From Chytriomyces cf. hyalinus JEL632 (lineage: Eukaryota; Chytridiomycota; Chytridiomycetes; Chytridiales; Chytriomycetaceae): a stretch of 64,000 bases of DNA. Under the pieces are notes generated by a model that saw only the letters and a list, made by a program, of their open reading frames with translations, had not been told where the DNA came from and searched no databases. Shown here in pieces: positions 21,400-34,793 of the stretch. The first letter of the stretch is position 1; every line of letters begins with the position of its first letter. Location: the NCBI GenBank assembly GCA_025435555.1, contig JAIWWG010000063.1, forward strand, positions 152,018-216,017, given 5' to 3'. Both the position numbers and the translations under genes were made by a program.

Positions 21400-21962
21400 T
21401 CAGGTCATGCGTCCAACGATCTTGTACGCTGTTTCATAGTACGCAACCCAATTCTCTAGCGCTTCAAGCTAAGGGCCGGTGAACAAGGTTGGGGGGGAGG
21501 AGGACTGTTATCAGTAAATGTCCCAAAACCATGGCGTGATGAATGGACACCCCTCACCTCTTCTTCATTCAACTCGCTCACGTCGCTCTTGACTTTATCT
21601 GACGTCAGGTTTTGTAAACCTCGAGCGGATTTACCGAATGCGTATGATGCATCCTGGATTAGGAGATAAGGGATTTGAGTTGAGAGTATCAAAAAAGTTC
21701 TGAAACCCCACGGCAACACGCGGAGAGAGAGAGCATAAAACAAGAAGCGGATTTGTACCTTGCCGGCAAATGGAGCGCACTGACCACCGGGTGCGTAGAG
21801 GTCTGGTCTTGCCGTGACATCATAGACAACGCCTTTCAGGGCAATGTAGATGGGGAGGGAAGGGTCGTTGCCGTTGAACTGGGAAAGCTCCTCAGGCGTA
21901 AACAAGCGTCGAGAAGATGAGATGGTGGTTGTGGTGTGCCTGACTTGCGGTTGTTGGAGCAT
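21400..21962 (-). CDS. MAPR/Dap1-type heme-binding cytochrome b5-like protein (copy A)
   Basis: Exons 21962-21759, 21653-21558 and 21468-21400 close in phase, 122 aa. The cytochrome b5-like heme/steroid-binding domain reads LFTPEELSQFNGNDPSLPIY, IALKGVVYDVTARPDLYAPG, APFAGKDASYAFGKS, and ends with a LEALENWVAYYETAYKIVG helix. The Tyr residues around VVYDV and DLYAPGG correspond to the heme-liganding and pocket tyrosines of the MAPR family. There is no N-terminal membrane helix, unlike Dap1/PGRMC1, so it is probably soluble or neudesin-like without a signal. Neighbouring copy B is a paralogue with equivalent exon junctions. Confidence 0.9.
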
Positions 21963-22096
21963 CTTTTAAATTTTTGTAGTCAAATGTCAGACGGGAGTGA
22001 CAGGTGATAGATATTATTAAATGATTGCTGCGTTTTGATTGGCTGATCAAGAAATATGTTCATTTTTTACTTTATCTTTATTTATGGAATGGCTTC

Positions 22097-22678
22097 TCAG
22101 TTGGAAACAACGCCGACAATGTCGTACTTTTTCTGGTAGAAAAGGACCCACTTGTCCAGTGTTTCCATCTGCGATTCAAGAACAAGAGTTCTCAGTATTT
22201 TATGCGATTCACATCGGACAAATTTGCATCGCATCAAATCTCACCTGCTCGGCATTCAACGTTGAGTAGTCGGCAACGCAGTCATCCGGCTTCATTGACG
22301 ACATGCCAAGCGCTCTAGACGCATCCTGAATTCAAACAAAAAAATGAGCATTTATCCCAACTGACTCAGATCGGATAAAAATTCACACCTTGCCCGCAAA
22401 CACGGCATATCCCGATCCAGGTGAATACATTTTACGTGCCGATGAAACATTGTAGACGACACCCTTGAGTGCTAGGTAGACGGGTTTGGAGTCGTCCGTG
22501 CCGTTGAACTCGGCGAGTTGCTGCGGAGTGAACTTGGTGGTGCCTGGTGCACTGCGAACTCCGTAATCTGCGTTGGCGGCGAACCTGGGGTGTTTTCGAT
22601 CCGGGGGTGGTGTGGAAAGAGGAGAGGAAGGGGTGAGAGACTGTTGGATGTAGAGAGAAGCAGGTGCGGTTTTTACAT
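22097..22678 (-). CDS. MAPR/Dap1-type heme-binding cytochrome b5-like protein (copy B)
   Basis: Coding exons 22584-22389, 22325-22245 and 22168-22097, preceded by a two-base coding exon at 22678-22677 if the start codon is split AT|G by a 92 nt intron. That model closes in phase and gives 116 aa beginning MFAANADYGVRSAPG. The domain reads KFTPQQLAEFNGTDDSKPVY, LALKGVVYNVSSARKMYSPG, AVFAGKDASRALG and ends METLDKWVLFYQKKYDIVGV. It has the same order as copy A and also lacks a transmembrane anchor. The alternative start ATG at 22740 leads to the wrong phase. Divergent from RUD3, with overlapping or abutting leaders. Confidence 0.85.
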
Positions 22679-22738
22679 TTCTTGATGAGTTTACAGTGGT
22701 CGTAATTATTTATCGACTGAGGATTTAAAATATAAACC

Positions 22739-25700
22739 ATGTCGAACTCGTCCTGGTTCGCAAACGGGTCCAATGCTCTCTCATCGGGACTGTCGCTCGT
22801 ATCATCGATTGTGAATGAAGTGCGGGAAGTGGCCACGGGCGATCAGCCAGAGCCGCTGCTGGACAATGGCACGGGCGTTGATCCAGAGGGTATATTTTAA
22901 TTATGTCTCTCATTGCTGCCCTGTTGCTCATATATACCTTTGACACCTTGGCCTTTCTCTCTCCATCAAATGCACAGATGTTGTCCGCATGCAGAAGGAG
23001 GTCTGCTCCAATTTTATTTATGCCAGCCGCCATTCAACTCACTCAATGAGAATCAGCTCAAACTACAGATTGCTGAACGAGATGCTCGCATCAAAGAATT
23101 GACGCAGAAACTCGAATCCGCAGCGTCTGCGAAACCCGCTCCTTCCGATCTCGAACAGCGAAACACGTTGCTGCAGGAAAAGCTTGCGAAGGCCGTCGGC
23201 CATTTGAAGCCACTCGTGGAAGAAAATCGGACACTGAAAGCCAAGATTCAAACTCTCGAGGTGTGTATGCAAACTTTGGAGTTTTATTTTATTTTTTGTG
23301 TTCACTCTTTAAACACTTCTCCAGATCAGCCCCAACAAAGACACGGATTCCGCAGATCAACAACAACTAGAAAATCTACATGCGCAAATTCATGCTCTCA
23401 AAGAATCCCTCCAAATTGCCCGCACAGAAGCATCCACTCTCTCCACCGAGAACCAAACCCTCACAACTTTACACCAACAATCCAAAACCGAAATCGAAGC
23501 ACTTCAACTCGAAATGAATACCCCGAAATCTGCAGCCAACAGTCCCACGAATTTCCCACCTTCAGACGACAGTTCTCTGCGCGTCGAAATGCTCGAGGCC
23601 GAAACTGAACAATTGCGCGCATTGAACACCAAACTTGAATCGAATGCATCGCAATTGAATGCGGATTTGTCGAAATCTGTTGCCGAAAATAAAAGTCTGA
23701 ATGAGGCGCAGGCGCGGCTTTCGCGAAGCGTGGAGGAAATGAAGTATCAAGTTTCGACGCTCCTGACGGACAATGAGGCGCTCAAGAATGCAAAATTAAG
23801 TCTCTTAGAGGAGATGAAGGATTTGAAACTGACTTGCTCTGGCATGGCGGATGACAATGAGCGATTGCAGGAAAGAGTGCGGTTGGCGGATGCTTCAACG
23901 TTAGCAGATACAGCAAAATCATGGGATCAGGACCTTCAACAGGAGATTCGGGAACTGCGAGCGGCACAAGTTACAGCCGGAGAAACACATCAGCGAGCGC
24001 AGGAAAATCTAACAAAACTCAAAAACAAGTTGAAGCAAGTGATTGAAGCCAACAAGGCTCTGCAGCAAGAATTAAAGGAAGCGAGGGTGGCTCCCGGATC
24101 CGTTGTGGAGAATTCCGTACAAACTGCCGTTGACGGTGGAGTTCGGAGAAGCCTTGATTCAGGACGACTTGATGCTGCAGTCGCAGAAAACGCGTCTCTT
24201 AAGGAAGAGCAATTGCGCTTGACCCAGCAGTTGCACGAAGCCAAAGAAAAAGAGGCTGAGATTCTGGACTCTCTGGATCAGGCAAACAACTCTATCCAAT
24301 CGCTACACGAAAAAATCAAAACCATTCAGCAATCTTCCACGTCACAAATTGAATCCTTGAACGAAGAACTTCAATTTCTTCAATCGGAAATCGAATCGCT
24401 GCAGTCCGATTCTCTCGAGAACAGCAAACTTGCCAAGGAATCTGAAGCAAGGATATCCGAGCTTACAGCTCAACTTCAAACAGCCAGCGAACAGAGCGCA
24501 TTGTTGGAGAATCAGTTGCGAGAATCGCCCGTGAAGCTTGAAAATCCAGACGCAACTGCTACCGATGTCACTGAACTTGAGCAGCAAATATTGACTCTCA
24601 ATGCAGAATTAGTCACCATTAAATCCTCTCTGAACGAATCGCGCGAAGAAATCTCAGCGCTCACTCTTAAACTGAAAGAGAGCGTTGAAAGTGGCGAATC
24701 TCTCCAAGCAGAGACCATTGAACTTTCAGAAGTTGTATCGCAAATGACGAATACTGTATCCGCCTTGGAAGTTGATAAAGCTGAAGTCATGGCCAAAAAC
24801 GCTGAACTTGCAGTTCAAATCACTGAATTGAGCGACCTCGCCGCTGCTTCCAAAAACGAAATTGATGGGTTACAGAATCAATTGTCCAACAAAGATGCTT
24901 TCTTTCAAAACCTCGAAGAAAAAGTTCAGCAATCTGCTGCGTCGCAGACCGTGGATCCCGACACACAAACCCGCATCACAGAATTAATGACGGAATGCAG
25001 CACCCTCGCACAAGAACTCGAACATATCAAGGCAGCGCATGAGGAAACCCTTTCCACCCTTGAAAACTGCCAAAACGAACTACAACTTGCAAATGCAGCC
25101 AGCCTCGAACACGCATATGAAGTGCGGCATTTACATGACCTTGAAGCTGGCCTGATGGAACAAGTTGCTCGGTTGAAAGAAACAACATCCAAGGAGAAAC
25201 AAGAGTTTGAAGAAGTGAGGAATCACTTGGATTTACTCGTGGATGAGGTTGAACAGGTTCTTGGGCTCATTTCGAAAACTGCTGAGGAGATGGAGAAAGG
25301 TGACTTGTCAAGAGCACGGATTCAAGATTGCGTGGATGTTGATTCTTTTGAGGCTATACCAATGAGTTTGAAGGCGTGCTTACATCGACTCAAGTTGGCG
25401 GTGGATGTATCCATTAGCAGACACGCCGACGCTCAAAACGCAAACAATGCCGATTCTGACGCTGCGCATGAGTCTTTAAAGACAGGTTCGTTCATGTCTT
25501 TCAATTATCTCGATTGCTTTAATTCTAAACTGTGCGCATTCGTCAACTTGATACACAGAATATGAGCAGATGCTGATGGACTTGAACGTGGAACTTGAAG
25601 AAAAAGCTCACACTTTGAAAGATGTGCAAATCGCTCTTGATGTAATGACGGCAGAGAAGGACAGAGTCTTGACCGAGCACAGCGTTCTCATGGCGAAAGT

Positions 25701-27120
25701 GAAAGGAACTCTCGCGCCAAAACTTCAGGAAGAAATGGTGAAGATGCCGCAACAAAGAAATCTCCCACTAAAAGGAAACTGTACAGGACTCTAACAGAAA
25801 CCTGAGAATTCAAGTTGACGATCTGACGCAGCAAATCGCAAACCTGAATGACGAAAAATCGTTGCTTAAATTACAACTCACAGAGCTCGCAACCCTCTCC
25901 ACTTCCACGAATGAAACATCATCTGGCGCGTCTGAAGAGCTTACTGCTCAACTACAAGAAGACCTCTCGGCTCTTCAAGCGGAGCATGAAAAGCTCACCA
26001 GAAAACTGACGGCCCTTCAACATCACATGGCCGAATCTGAAGAAGCTTATACACAGGATCTTCTCAAATCACAGTCGACAATTGACGAATACAAAATCCA
26101 GCTTGACTCTCTTGAGCGGGAACGCGAAACTTGGGAGGCCATGGCAGCTGACGGATCTGCTGCCGTCGGAACCGCTGAAGAATCAGCCGCAGAGGCACGC
26201 CGGGAAGCTGAAGAAGCTCGCGTGTTGTTGGACGAAGCTGTTCGTGGTCGTGAAAGGGATTTGGTTAGTTTGGGCAATTTGCAGGGCGTGTTGGAGGAGT
26301 TTCAAGCTTGTGAGTGGTCGCCTGAAGCTTTCATACCCAAACTTAGCTGACGTTTTTGCGTTTTATAGCAAAGCAAGCAGAAATCGACAGGGCAGTAGAA
26401 GTGATTACCAAACAGCTGAACGCGGCGAATCACATGCTGGATGAATACAAAATTCGAGCGCGAGAAGCTGAAGAAAAGTTGGAATCCGTGGACACCAATG
26501 CGCCCAGTTCAAGTATTTTGGAAGTGCAACTTCAGGAGCGAAATCTTGAGATTGGCAAGCTACGAGGAAAAGGTACTGCTTGTAGAAGCATGATGTTTTG
26601 CGTCCGTATTGTCTAACACAGTTTTATAGTGATTTCATTGGAGACATACTTGTCCGAAGCAATCCGACGGGCATCGTCAGCCGATAATCAAGTCGACCGG
26701 CGCCTCATATCAAACTTGATTGTCCAATTCATGGCAACACAACGCGGCGACTCGAAGCGCTTCGAAATGCTCAGCGTGATTGCCTCCGTCCTCAAATTCA
26801 ACGACGAAGACAAAGTCAAGATTGGACTCTTGCGCCGGATTGGAGGTGGCTCGGGCGGGATTGTTGAGAAGGGCGGGAGCACACCACGGAGTCCCGTTGG
26901 CGACAGTATCACGGACCTATGGATCTCGTTCTTGATTAAAGAGGCAGGCATTGAAGGGAAAGAAGCGACTGCAGCTGCTGGTGTTTCTGCTGGCGCTGTT
27001 GGGGAGGCTGCTCGGGAAAGTGTTGCTGAAGGGCGACTTTCGGAGAGTGTGGTGCCCCCGAAGCGGCCGAGTAGTGCCATGTTTTTTGGGTGGGGAGGAT
27101 CTGGTGACAAGAAAAACTAA
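22739..27120 (+). CDS. RUD3: Golgin Rud3 (GMAP-210-like), coiled coil with GRAB domain
   Basis: Tether at the cis-Golgi that binds Arf1. Eight exons (22739-22889, 22978-23000, 23051-23260, 23325-25485, 25559-25737, 25787-26309, 26369-26572, 26630-27120) close in phase, 1313 aa. The N-terminus SSWFANGSNALSSGLSLVSS is an amphipathic, ALPS-like segment expected to sense curved membranes. Nearly all of the rest is heptad-rich coiled coil (Leu/Glu/Gln/Lys). The C-terminus holds the GRAB domain, DRRLISNLIVQFMATQRGDS followed by KRFEMLSVIASVLKFNDEDK, which recruits Arf-GTP. Intron 5 (25738-25786) is only 49 nt. A Gly/Ala-rich tail follows the GRAB domain. Confidence 0.92.
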
Positions 27121-27228
27121 GTCACAACAATTTAAATAATACGAGTTTTGAGCAGAGCAAGTGTGACTTTTGTTTTTGTTGCTGGTTGGCAGTGCAGTAA
27201 ATCGCATTTGTGATTTTGACCAAAAAAC

Positions 27229-28509
27229 ATGGCGGCAAGGAGGAAGCTGCTCATTGTGCTGGACCTGAACGGCACCCTGATCGACCGTCTGTCGAAGGGT
27301 CCCGAGAGAAAGTTGGCCAACGCGAACCCGCTCTGTCCTAGAGATGCCGACTTGACCCTGAACCAGAACAGGTTCGTTGGATTGCTGCTGAGTGTCGACG
27401 CCCACACACCAACACATTGCATTCTTTCCAGAGTGTTTCTGCGGCCGTACTTGGACGTATTTCTCAAGTACTTGCTGGAAAACTTTCATGTTGCCGCTTG
27501 GACTTCAGCAACGCCCAAGAATGCACATCCGGTTTGGCCTTGAACCAATCCACATGCATAGCTAACAAGATGTTTTACCAGCTGACTGAGTTTATATTCG
27601 AACCGTTTGGGGGAAGCAAGTGCCTTGAATTAGTGTGGTAAGCTGCCGCTGTGATCTCAAAAGCGAAGCAACTGATTCCAACAAAACAGGGACCGCGAGC
27701 GATGCATCATCGAACCAACTCCAACAAACAAATACAACTCTGTCAAAGACCTGGCTATCATCTGGCGCCAGGCATCGAAACAGCAGCAACAGCAAAAGCG
27801 GCAACAGGCACCGCCAACTCAACAACCAAAAGCATCACTATTCTCTCACACTTGGAGCCCGCACAACACGATCCTTCTCGATGATTCTGCGTCCAAATCA
27901 TGCCGCACGCCGTTGAACCATTTGTTGATTCCCACATTCAGTGTCGGTGATGTGACAGTGACGCCCAATTGCGATCAAGACTCAACACTGATTTCCACAA
28001 TTTCCTATCTGGATGCGTTGCTGGAATCTTTTGATGGCGCATTGGGTGCTGGCAGTGCAAATGACTGGTCCGTGCAAACGCATCTTTCTGAAACTCCATT
28101 GTACATCGTGAATGCAAAGAAGCAAGTTGTGTTACGATCAGAAGCGCATGCTGCGGCAGTGTCCGCGGACCTGATGAAACTGAGGCATCGTGGCGGTGTG
28201 GAAAAAGTGTTGCTGGGATCTGTTGATCAAGCTGTTCAGGAACAAGAACCAAAGCAGGAGAGGCAGGGAAAGTGGGGCAACAGCATGTTATTCCGCGAAG
28301 TTGAAGGAACGAAAGATGCGGAAACTTGGAAGAAATCACCCATCGCAAGTTCAAAGGGATCGCAGTCGTCGCTCAATCAGCAGAAAGGGACTTCAAAAGG
28401 AAACAGTAAGACTCGCAGGGCTTCTTCAGGTGGATCGGAAGAGGGGAAATCTATCGACAAGAGTATGGACGCCCTTGCTGCGCAAATAGATAAAATCGAA
28501 ATAAAGTGA
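27229..28509 (+). CDS. FCP1/NIF-type HAD protein with DLNGT motif (copy 1)
   Basis: Exons 27229-27371, 27432-27531, 27582-27637, 27690-28509 close in phase, 372 aa. The HAD core begins KLLIVLDLNGTLIDRLS. The canonical phosphatase motif DxDxT is here D-L-N-G-T (residues 12-16), so the general acid/base Asp is Asn. Further blocks RVFLRPYLDVFLKYLLENFH, VAAWTSATPKNAHP, and TILLDDSASKS (motif IV-like DDS) match the FCP1-homology fold. Fungal and plant relatives with DxNG are known. Catalysis is uncertain and the protein may be a pseudo-phosphatase. The C-terminus is Lys/Ser-rich. A paralogue follows 15 bp after the stop with identical sizes for exons 2 and 3. Confidence 0.88.
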
Positions 28510-28524
28510 AAATATATTTTGAGA

Positions 28525-30173
28525 ATGTCCAAACGAAAGCTTCTGGTTGTCCTGGACCTGAACGGGACTCTTGTGGACCGCCTCACGAAACAGCATGAGC
28601 GGAAAATGGCCAGTCAGAATGCACTGTGCCCAAAATATTCTGATTTGACACTGGAGCGATGCAGGTTCTGACCTCGTCGAGTTTGGCGGTGAAGGCTCTT
28701 GACGCTGACTCCTTATTCCAGGGTCTTCCTCCGTCCATACTTGGACGTGTTTCTGCAGTTCTTGTTGGACAACTTTCATGTGGCTGTGTGGACTTCTGCT
28801 GTGGCGAAAAACGCGCATCCAGTGAGCTTTGCTAAGACACTGATGCTAAGGATAATTGACTGACGCAACTTAAATCCAGATGACCGAGTTTATCATGGAA
28901 CCTTTCGGGGGTGCCGAGGCACTGGAATTTGTGTGGTGAGTCTGGGTTTCTTTCCCACCAACCTTTGTCCGACCAACCCATTTCAATTCCCAGGGACCGA
29001 GACCAATGCATCCTGGATCCAATCCCAAAGAAGGCTTACAACACCATCAAAGACTTGCGCTTAATCTGGCGCGAGGCCCAGAACCCAAATCTCAGTAACA
29101 ATGAAACCTTTGACGACACACTTCCAGACGCCAACTTGTCCATGCCTTTCACATCAAGCCACGTATGGGACGAAACAAATACGATCCTTCTCGATGATTC
29201 TGCGTCAAAGTCGTGTCGTACGCCGTTGAATCATTTGTTGATTCCCACGTTCAGTGTATGGGATTTGACAGCGACCCCCAACTGTGACCAAGATACCACG
29301 CTGCTGGCAACCATGTCTTACCTCAAAAGTTTGCTGAAAAGTCACGATGATGAGATGTCTTTCACGGGTTCAATTTCGGATGGCGCAGCGAAAGCTGCTT
29401 GGTCCGTTCAGGAATTCCTGACACAGACACCGTTGTACGTTGCCACCCCCGAAGAAAAAATCAAATTGGTCTCCGAAATACACGCGGCAGGGTTTGTCGA
29501 AGAATCCATGCTTCAACAGCGGCACCGGGGCGGCGGGGATAAAGAGCTGTTGGGAAAGACGCCTTTCACCGTATTCGATGAATGGCGCCCGCGCCCGTCC
29601 GATTCTTATATAGATCGAACGGCTGACCGCGCACAGTGGACGGATGATAAGCGATACAGTGTGAAGAAACCAAATGCTGAGCTGGATGACGAGAGAGCGG
29701 GTCGCACGCACAATCGATGGACGGCCGATTATCAAGGGGGGCCATCAGATGGAGTCGTTCAGTCAGACAATAACCAAAAGGAGTACGCAAGTGCGGAGGC
29801 CCCCAATGGGCCTTCCGGGGAGGACGCGCTGCCTTCAGAAGCGAGACTTTCGCGAAGAGCGATAAGGAGACTTAGAAAGGAGGCTGCACAACAAAAGGCT
29901 CAAGTTGCAAACGGAACTCAGGTGGTAGAATCAACTATCCTGGAATCCAACAAAAGTGCGGAAGTGGTGGAGGGCAAGGAGGAAAATGAAGTGGGAACAG
30001 GTGCACCGCGCGTCAAAAGGAAGAGACCCAAAAAAAAGAGAGAGTGGAGAATGAATTACGAAGCAGTTGAAACGCCGTTAAAAAAGAAGCGACAGGCTAG
30101 CCCAGCTGGTGTAGGAGAGGGAGGTTCAGGCCAGGACGATAGGAGTATTTTCAGCATCTGCTCTGCAATGTAG
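28525..30173 (+). CDS. FCP1/NIF-type HAD protein with DLNGT motif (copy 2)
   Basis: Exons 28525-28664, 28722-28821, 28880-28935, 28994-30173 close in phase, 491 aa. Same core as copy 1: LLVVLDLNGTLVDRLTKQHE, RVFLRPYLDVFLQFLL, VAVWTSAVAKNAHP, EPFGGAEALEFVW, TILLDDSASKSCRTPLNHLL. Asn again replaces the second Asp of DxDxT. The C-terminus is longer than in copy 1 and strongly basic, with RRAIRRLRKEAAQQKAQ and KRKRPKKKREW, likely nuclear or nucleolar localisation and RNA contact (inference). It is a tandem duplicate of copy 1. The ATG is 15 bp past the copy 1 stop, leaving almost no room for a separate promoter and 3' end. Confidence 0.9.
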
Positions 30174-30290
30174 TTCTTTATCAACCAGTGTTTCAAATTA
30201 TTGCGGTTTCTCTTTCTGTTGCGGGGTTGTTTGATTTGTGGTTGCCCTGTCTCATAAGTATTTACGCATGGCGATAAAATAAAATCACAA

Positions 30291-32711
<2,421 letters not shown>

Positions 32712-33054
32712 AGCAGATGCCTCAGTGCATTGGTTCTGCTTCCACTTTCTTTCATATCTTTCTGAATTTCATGTCTGTCTAGTTTTCAGTCTTTGGCTTT
32801 TGAATCCCTCTGCTTTGTATGGTTGAAGGAAGAAAAAGAATCACCTCAATTTGCCATACCTCATTTCTCCACTTCTGAAGGCCTCACCGTCGCTCATCTG
32901 AAACAAGACTGACAATGACGGTGTTTGTTTCCTTCCATTTCGGTCATTTTCCATATGGCGCCACAAACCAAGCAAAAACACGTATATAAACAGAAAAAAA
33001 ACGCGCCTCAAGAAACAAGTTTAAAAAAAGATTGCATAATCGCCAAAAACACAA
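32712..33054. other. Intergenic, no gene seen
   Basis: Contains the VMA2 3' untranslated region and the leader of the Rtc3-like gene, with A-rich sequence just before its ATG. No further feature was recognised. Confidence 0.5.
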
Positions 33055-33571
33055 ATGCCCAACCAGACAGTTAAAGTGATCAGCGACGAGCACAACGGCT
33101 TCTTTGCGTACGCGGATAAGGATACGTTGGCAAAGTGGCGCGAAGACCGCACCGTGCCGCTCGTGGACGTCGTTGAGAGTGAGTCTGCTCTCTGTCTGAC
33201 TTGCTCACTCTTACTCACACCCCATCCCTCCCTTCCCAGCATTCCAGATCTACCAGTCAGACAACAAGAGCATCAGCGGTGTCGAACACATTGCCAGCAG
33301 ATCAGATCTCAAGTAAGTGTTTGTGCCCCTTCCGTGCCACTCGCAATTTTTATTCATTTCATTCCATTCAAAATTTTCACCGTCTCCCCCGCACACAACT
33401 CGTATTCCACCAACCAGAAACACGTTCGGATACGACGACGTGACTTCGTGCATTGAACAGATCCTAGCCAATGGGAAGGACCAGGCGCTATCCCGCGACA
33501 GCCGCAAGCAAAAGAACACGGGTGGATACACGGGTGGACGCCGTGGCAGCAACAACAGCGGTGCTCGTTGA
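33055..33571 (+). CDS. RTC3: SBDS-domain protein, Rtc3-like
   Basis: Exons 33055-33178, 33240-33312 and 33418-33571 close in phase, 116 aa. The sequence NGFFAYADKDTLAKWREDRT, VPLVDVVETFQIYQSDNKS, GVEHIASRSDLKNTFG and DDVTSCIEQILANG match the stand-alone SBDS N-terminal (FYSH) domain of yeast Rtc3/Hgi1. That protein is linked to RNA metabolism and stress tolerance and is separate from the full-length ribosome-maturation factor Sdo1. The C-terminal Gly/Arg/Asn tail (GGYTGGRRGSNNSGAR) resembles an RNA-binding RGG extension. The upstream leader is A-rich, and the start is the first ATG. Confidence 0.85.
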
Positions 33572-33780
33572 AAAAACTGAGGGAAAAAGGAAGTCACATT
33601 TCGGTTGTTTATTATCTTATTGTATAGCGTGAAAGTGGGGTTTAATGCTGAGATAAAGCGCGTTTCCTGATACTTTGATAACAACTTCTTTTCAATCTCA
33701 GATGACGTTCGACGTGGTTTTATTGGATTATCGATACAGAAGGAATGGAAAAACTGCGGTGGACCAACACTTACCAACGC

Positions 33781-34767
33781 TCACTTGTCTTTTTTGTCTG
33801 GTTCGTACCCGTCCACTTCCACGTGCGCTTCAAGAATGACTTCTGCTGGCTGAGTCCAGGTGATATTTTTGTAGCGAGAATTATCGAGCATCTCGGGCTG
33901 AATAAACTTGAAGCAGTATGCATATTGAAACTTTTGCCATATCGGAGTCACGTCTTCCTCGTCGTACGGAATCATGACCCTAAGAACCCAAATAATAACA
34001 AGCAACAGCCAATAAGGGACCATCATCCAGACCAGCCTGTGCCGGACACCTGTGACACTGGACGCAATTTCTTGAAGTTCTTTCGGACTCGTCTGCGATC
34101 CGGCAATGTGGAGGCATTTGGGTGTCCTCCCGGTATCCATGCACACGGCCGCAGTGTAGTCGGCCGTGTTTTTGTACGTGGTAAAGTCCATTTTGTGTGT
34201 GCTTGATCCAAAATACGCAATCTCTTTTTGCTTGTAGCGCACCAGGAACGCCCCACCAAGCAGCTCCATAAACGCCCCGTTGTAGATGGACGTAAAGTCC
34301 ATGTCCGCTTTCGCATCGGTGATCATCTTGTCAGCGATGGAATGAAACTCGCGTCGCCAGTCCAAGTTCCGGTTGTAACCGTCCGGGAAACGTGTAAAAT
34401 CGATGGAAAAGTCTGAGGGAATGAACCGCCTGACTTTGCATTTGATGGCGCACTTGAGCATCGTTTCCTGCACTCCCACCACAACCCCCCTCAGGCCCTG
34501 CAGCACAGAGACAACACAGTGGGCACCAGAAAGCGCTCGCTCGACATCGCTCTCAGTGTCGTAGTCGACTTCAACAATTTCAACTTCATCCGGATTGGAC
34601 CGTTTGAAGCCCTTCAGGATCGGGTCCCGTCCACGTCCATCCCGAACCAGACAGCGCACAAGGATGGCCTTGTTCTCGGCATCTGCTCGGTCCAGGAGAG
34701 ATTCGACGAGAAGCGCGCCCAGCTGGCCGTTTGCGCCTGCGACTACGATCACTTGGCTCTTGACCAT
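33781..34767 (-). CDS. NmrA-like NAD(P)-binding reductase
   Basis: Single exon, 328 aa. The N-terminal Rossmann motif is VIVVAGANGQLGALLVESLL (GxxGxxG type), followed by LVRDGRGRDP, DYDTESDVERALSGAHCVVS and the family block KCKVRRFIPSDFSIDF. A conserved Lys/Tyr region around ADKMITDAKADMDFTSIYNG matches isoflavone-reductase/NmrA atypical short-chain dehydrogenases. A hydrophobic stretch WMMVPYWLLLVIIWVLRVMI near residue 245 suggests a membrane anchor, unusual for NmrA. The substrate is unknown. The start (MVKSQ) lies 26 bp from the divergent start of the TCP11-domain gene. Confidence 0.82.
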   Translation of the reverse strand: MVKSQVIVVAGANGQLGALLVESLLDRADAENKAILVRCLVRDGRGRDPILKGFKRSNPDEVEIVEVDYDTESDVERALSGAHCVVSVLQGLRGVVVGVQETMLKCAIKCKVRRFIPSDFSIDFTRFPDGYNRNLDWRREFHSIADKMITDAKADMDFTSIYNGAFMELLGGAFLVRYKQKEIAYFGSSTHKMDFTTYKNTADYTAAVCMDTGRTPKCLHIAGSQTSPKELQEIASSVTGVRHRLVWMMVPYWLLLVIIWVLRVMIPYDEEDVTPIWQKFQYAYCFKFIQPEMLDNSRYKNITWTQPAEVILEAHVEVDGYEPDKKDK

Positions 34768-34793
34768 AATTGCGCTTTTTTTATTGATTTTTT

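Noticed and set aside
25738-25786. Frame break inside RUD3 considered as a pseudogene mutation
   Set aside because: A 49 nt GT...ACAG intron removes it and restores phase exactly.
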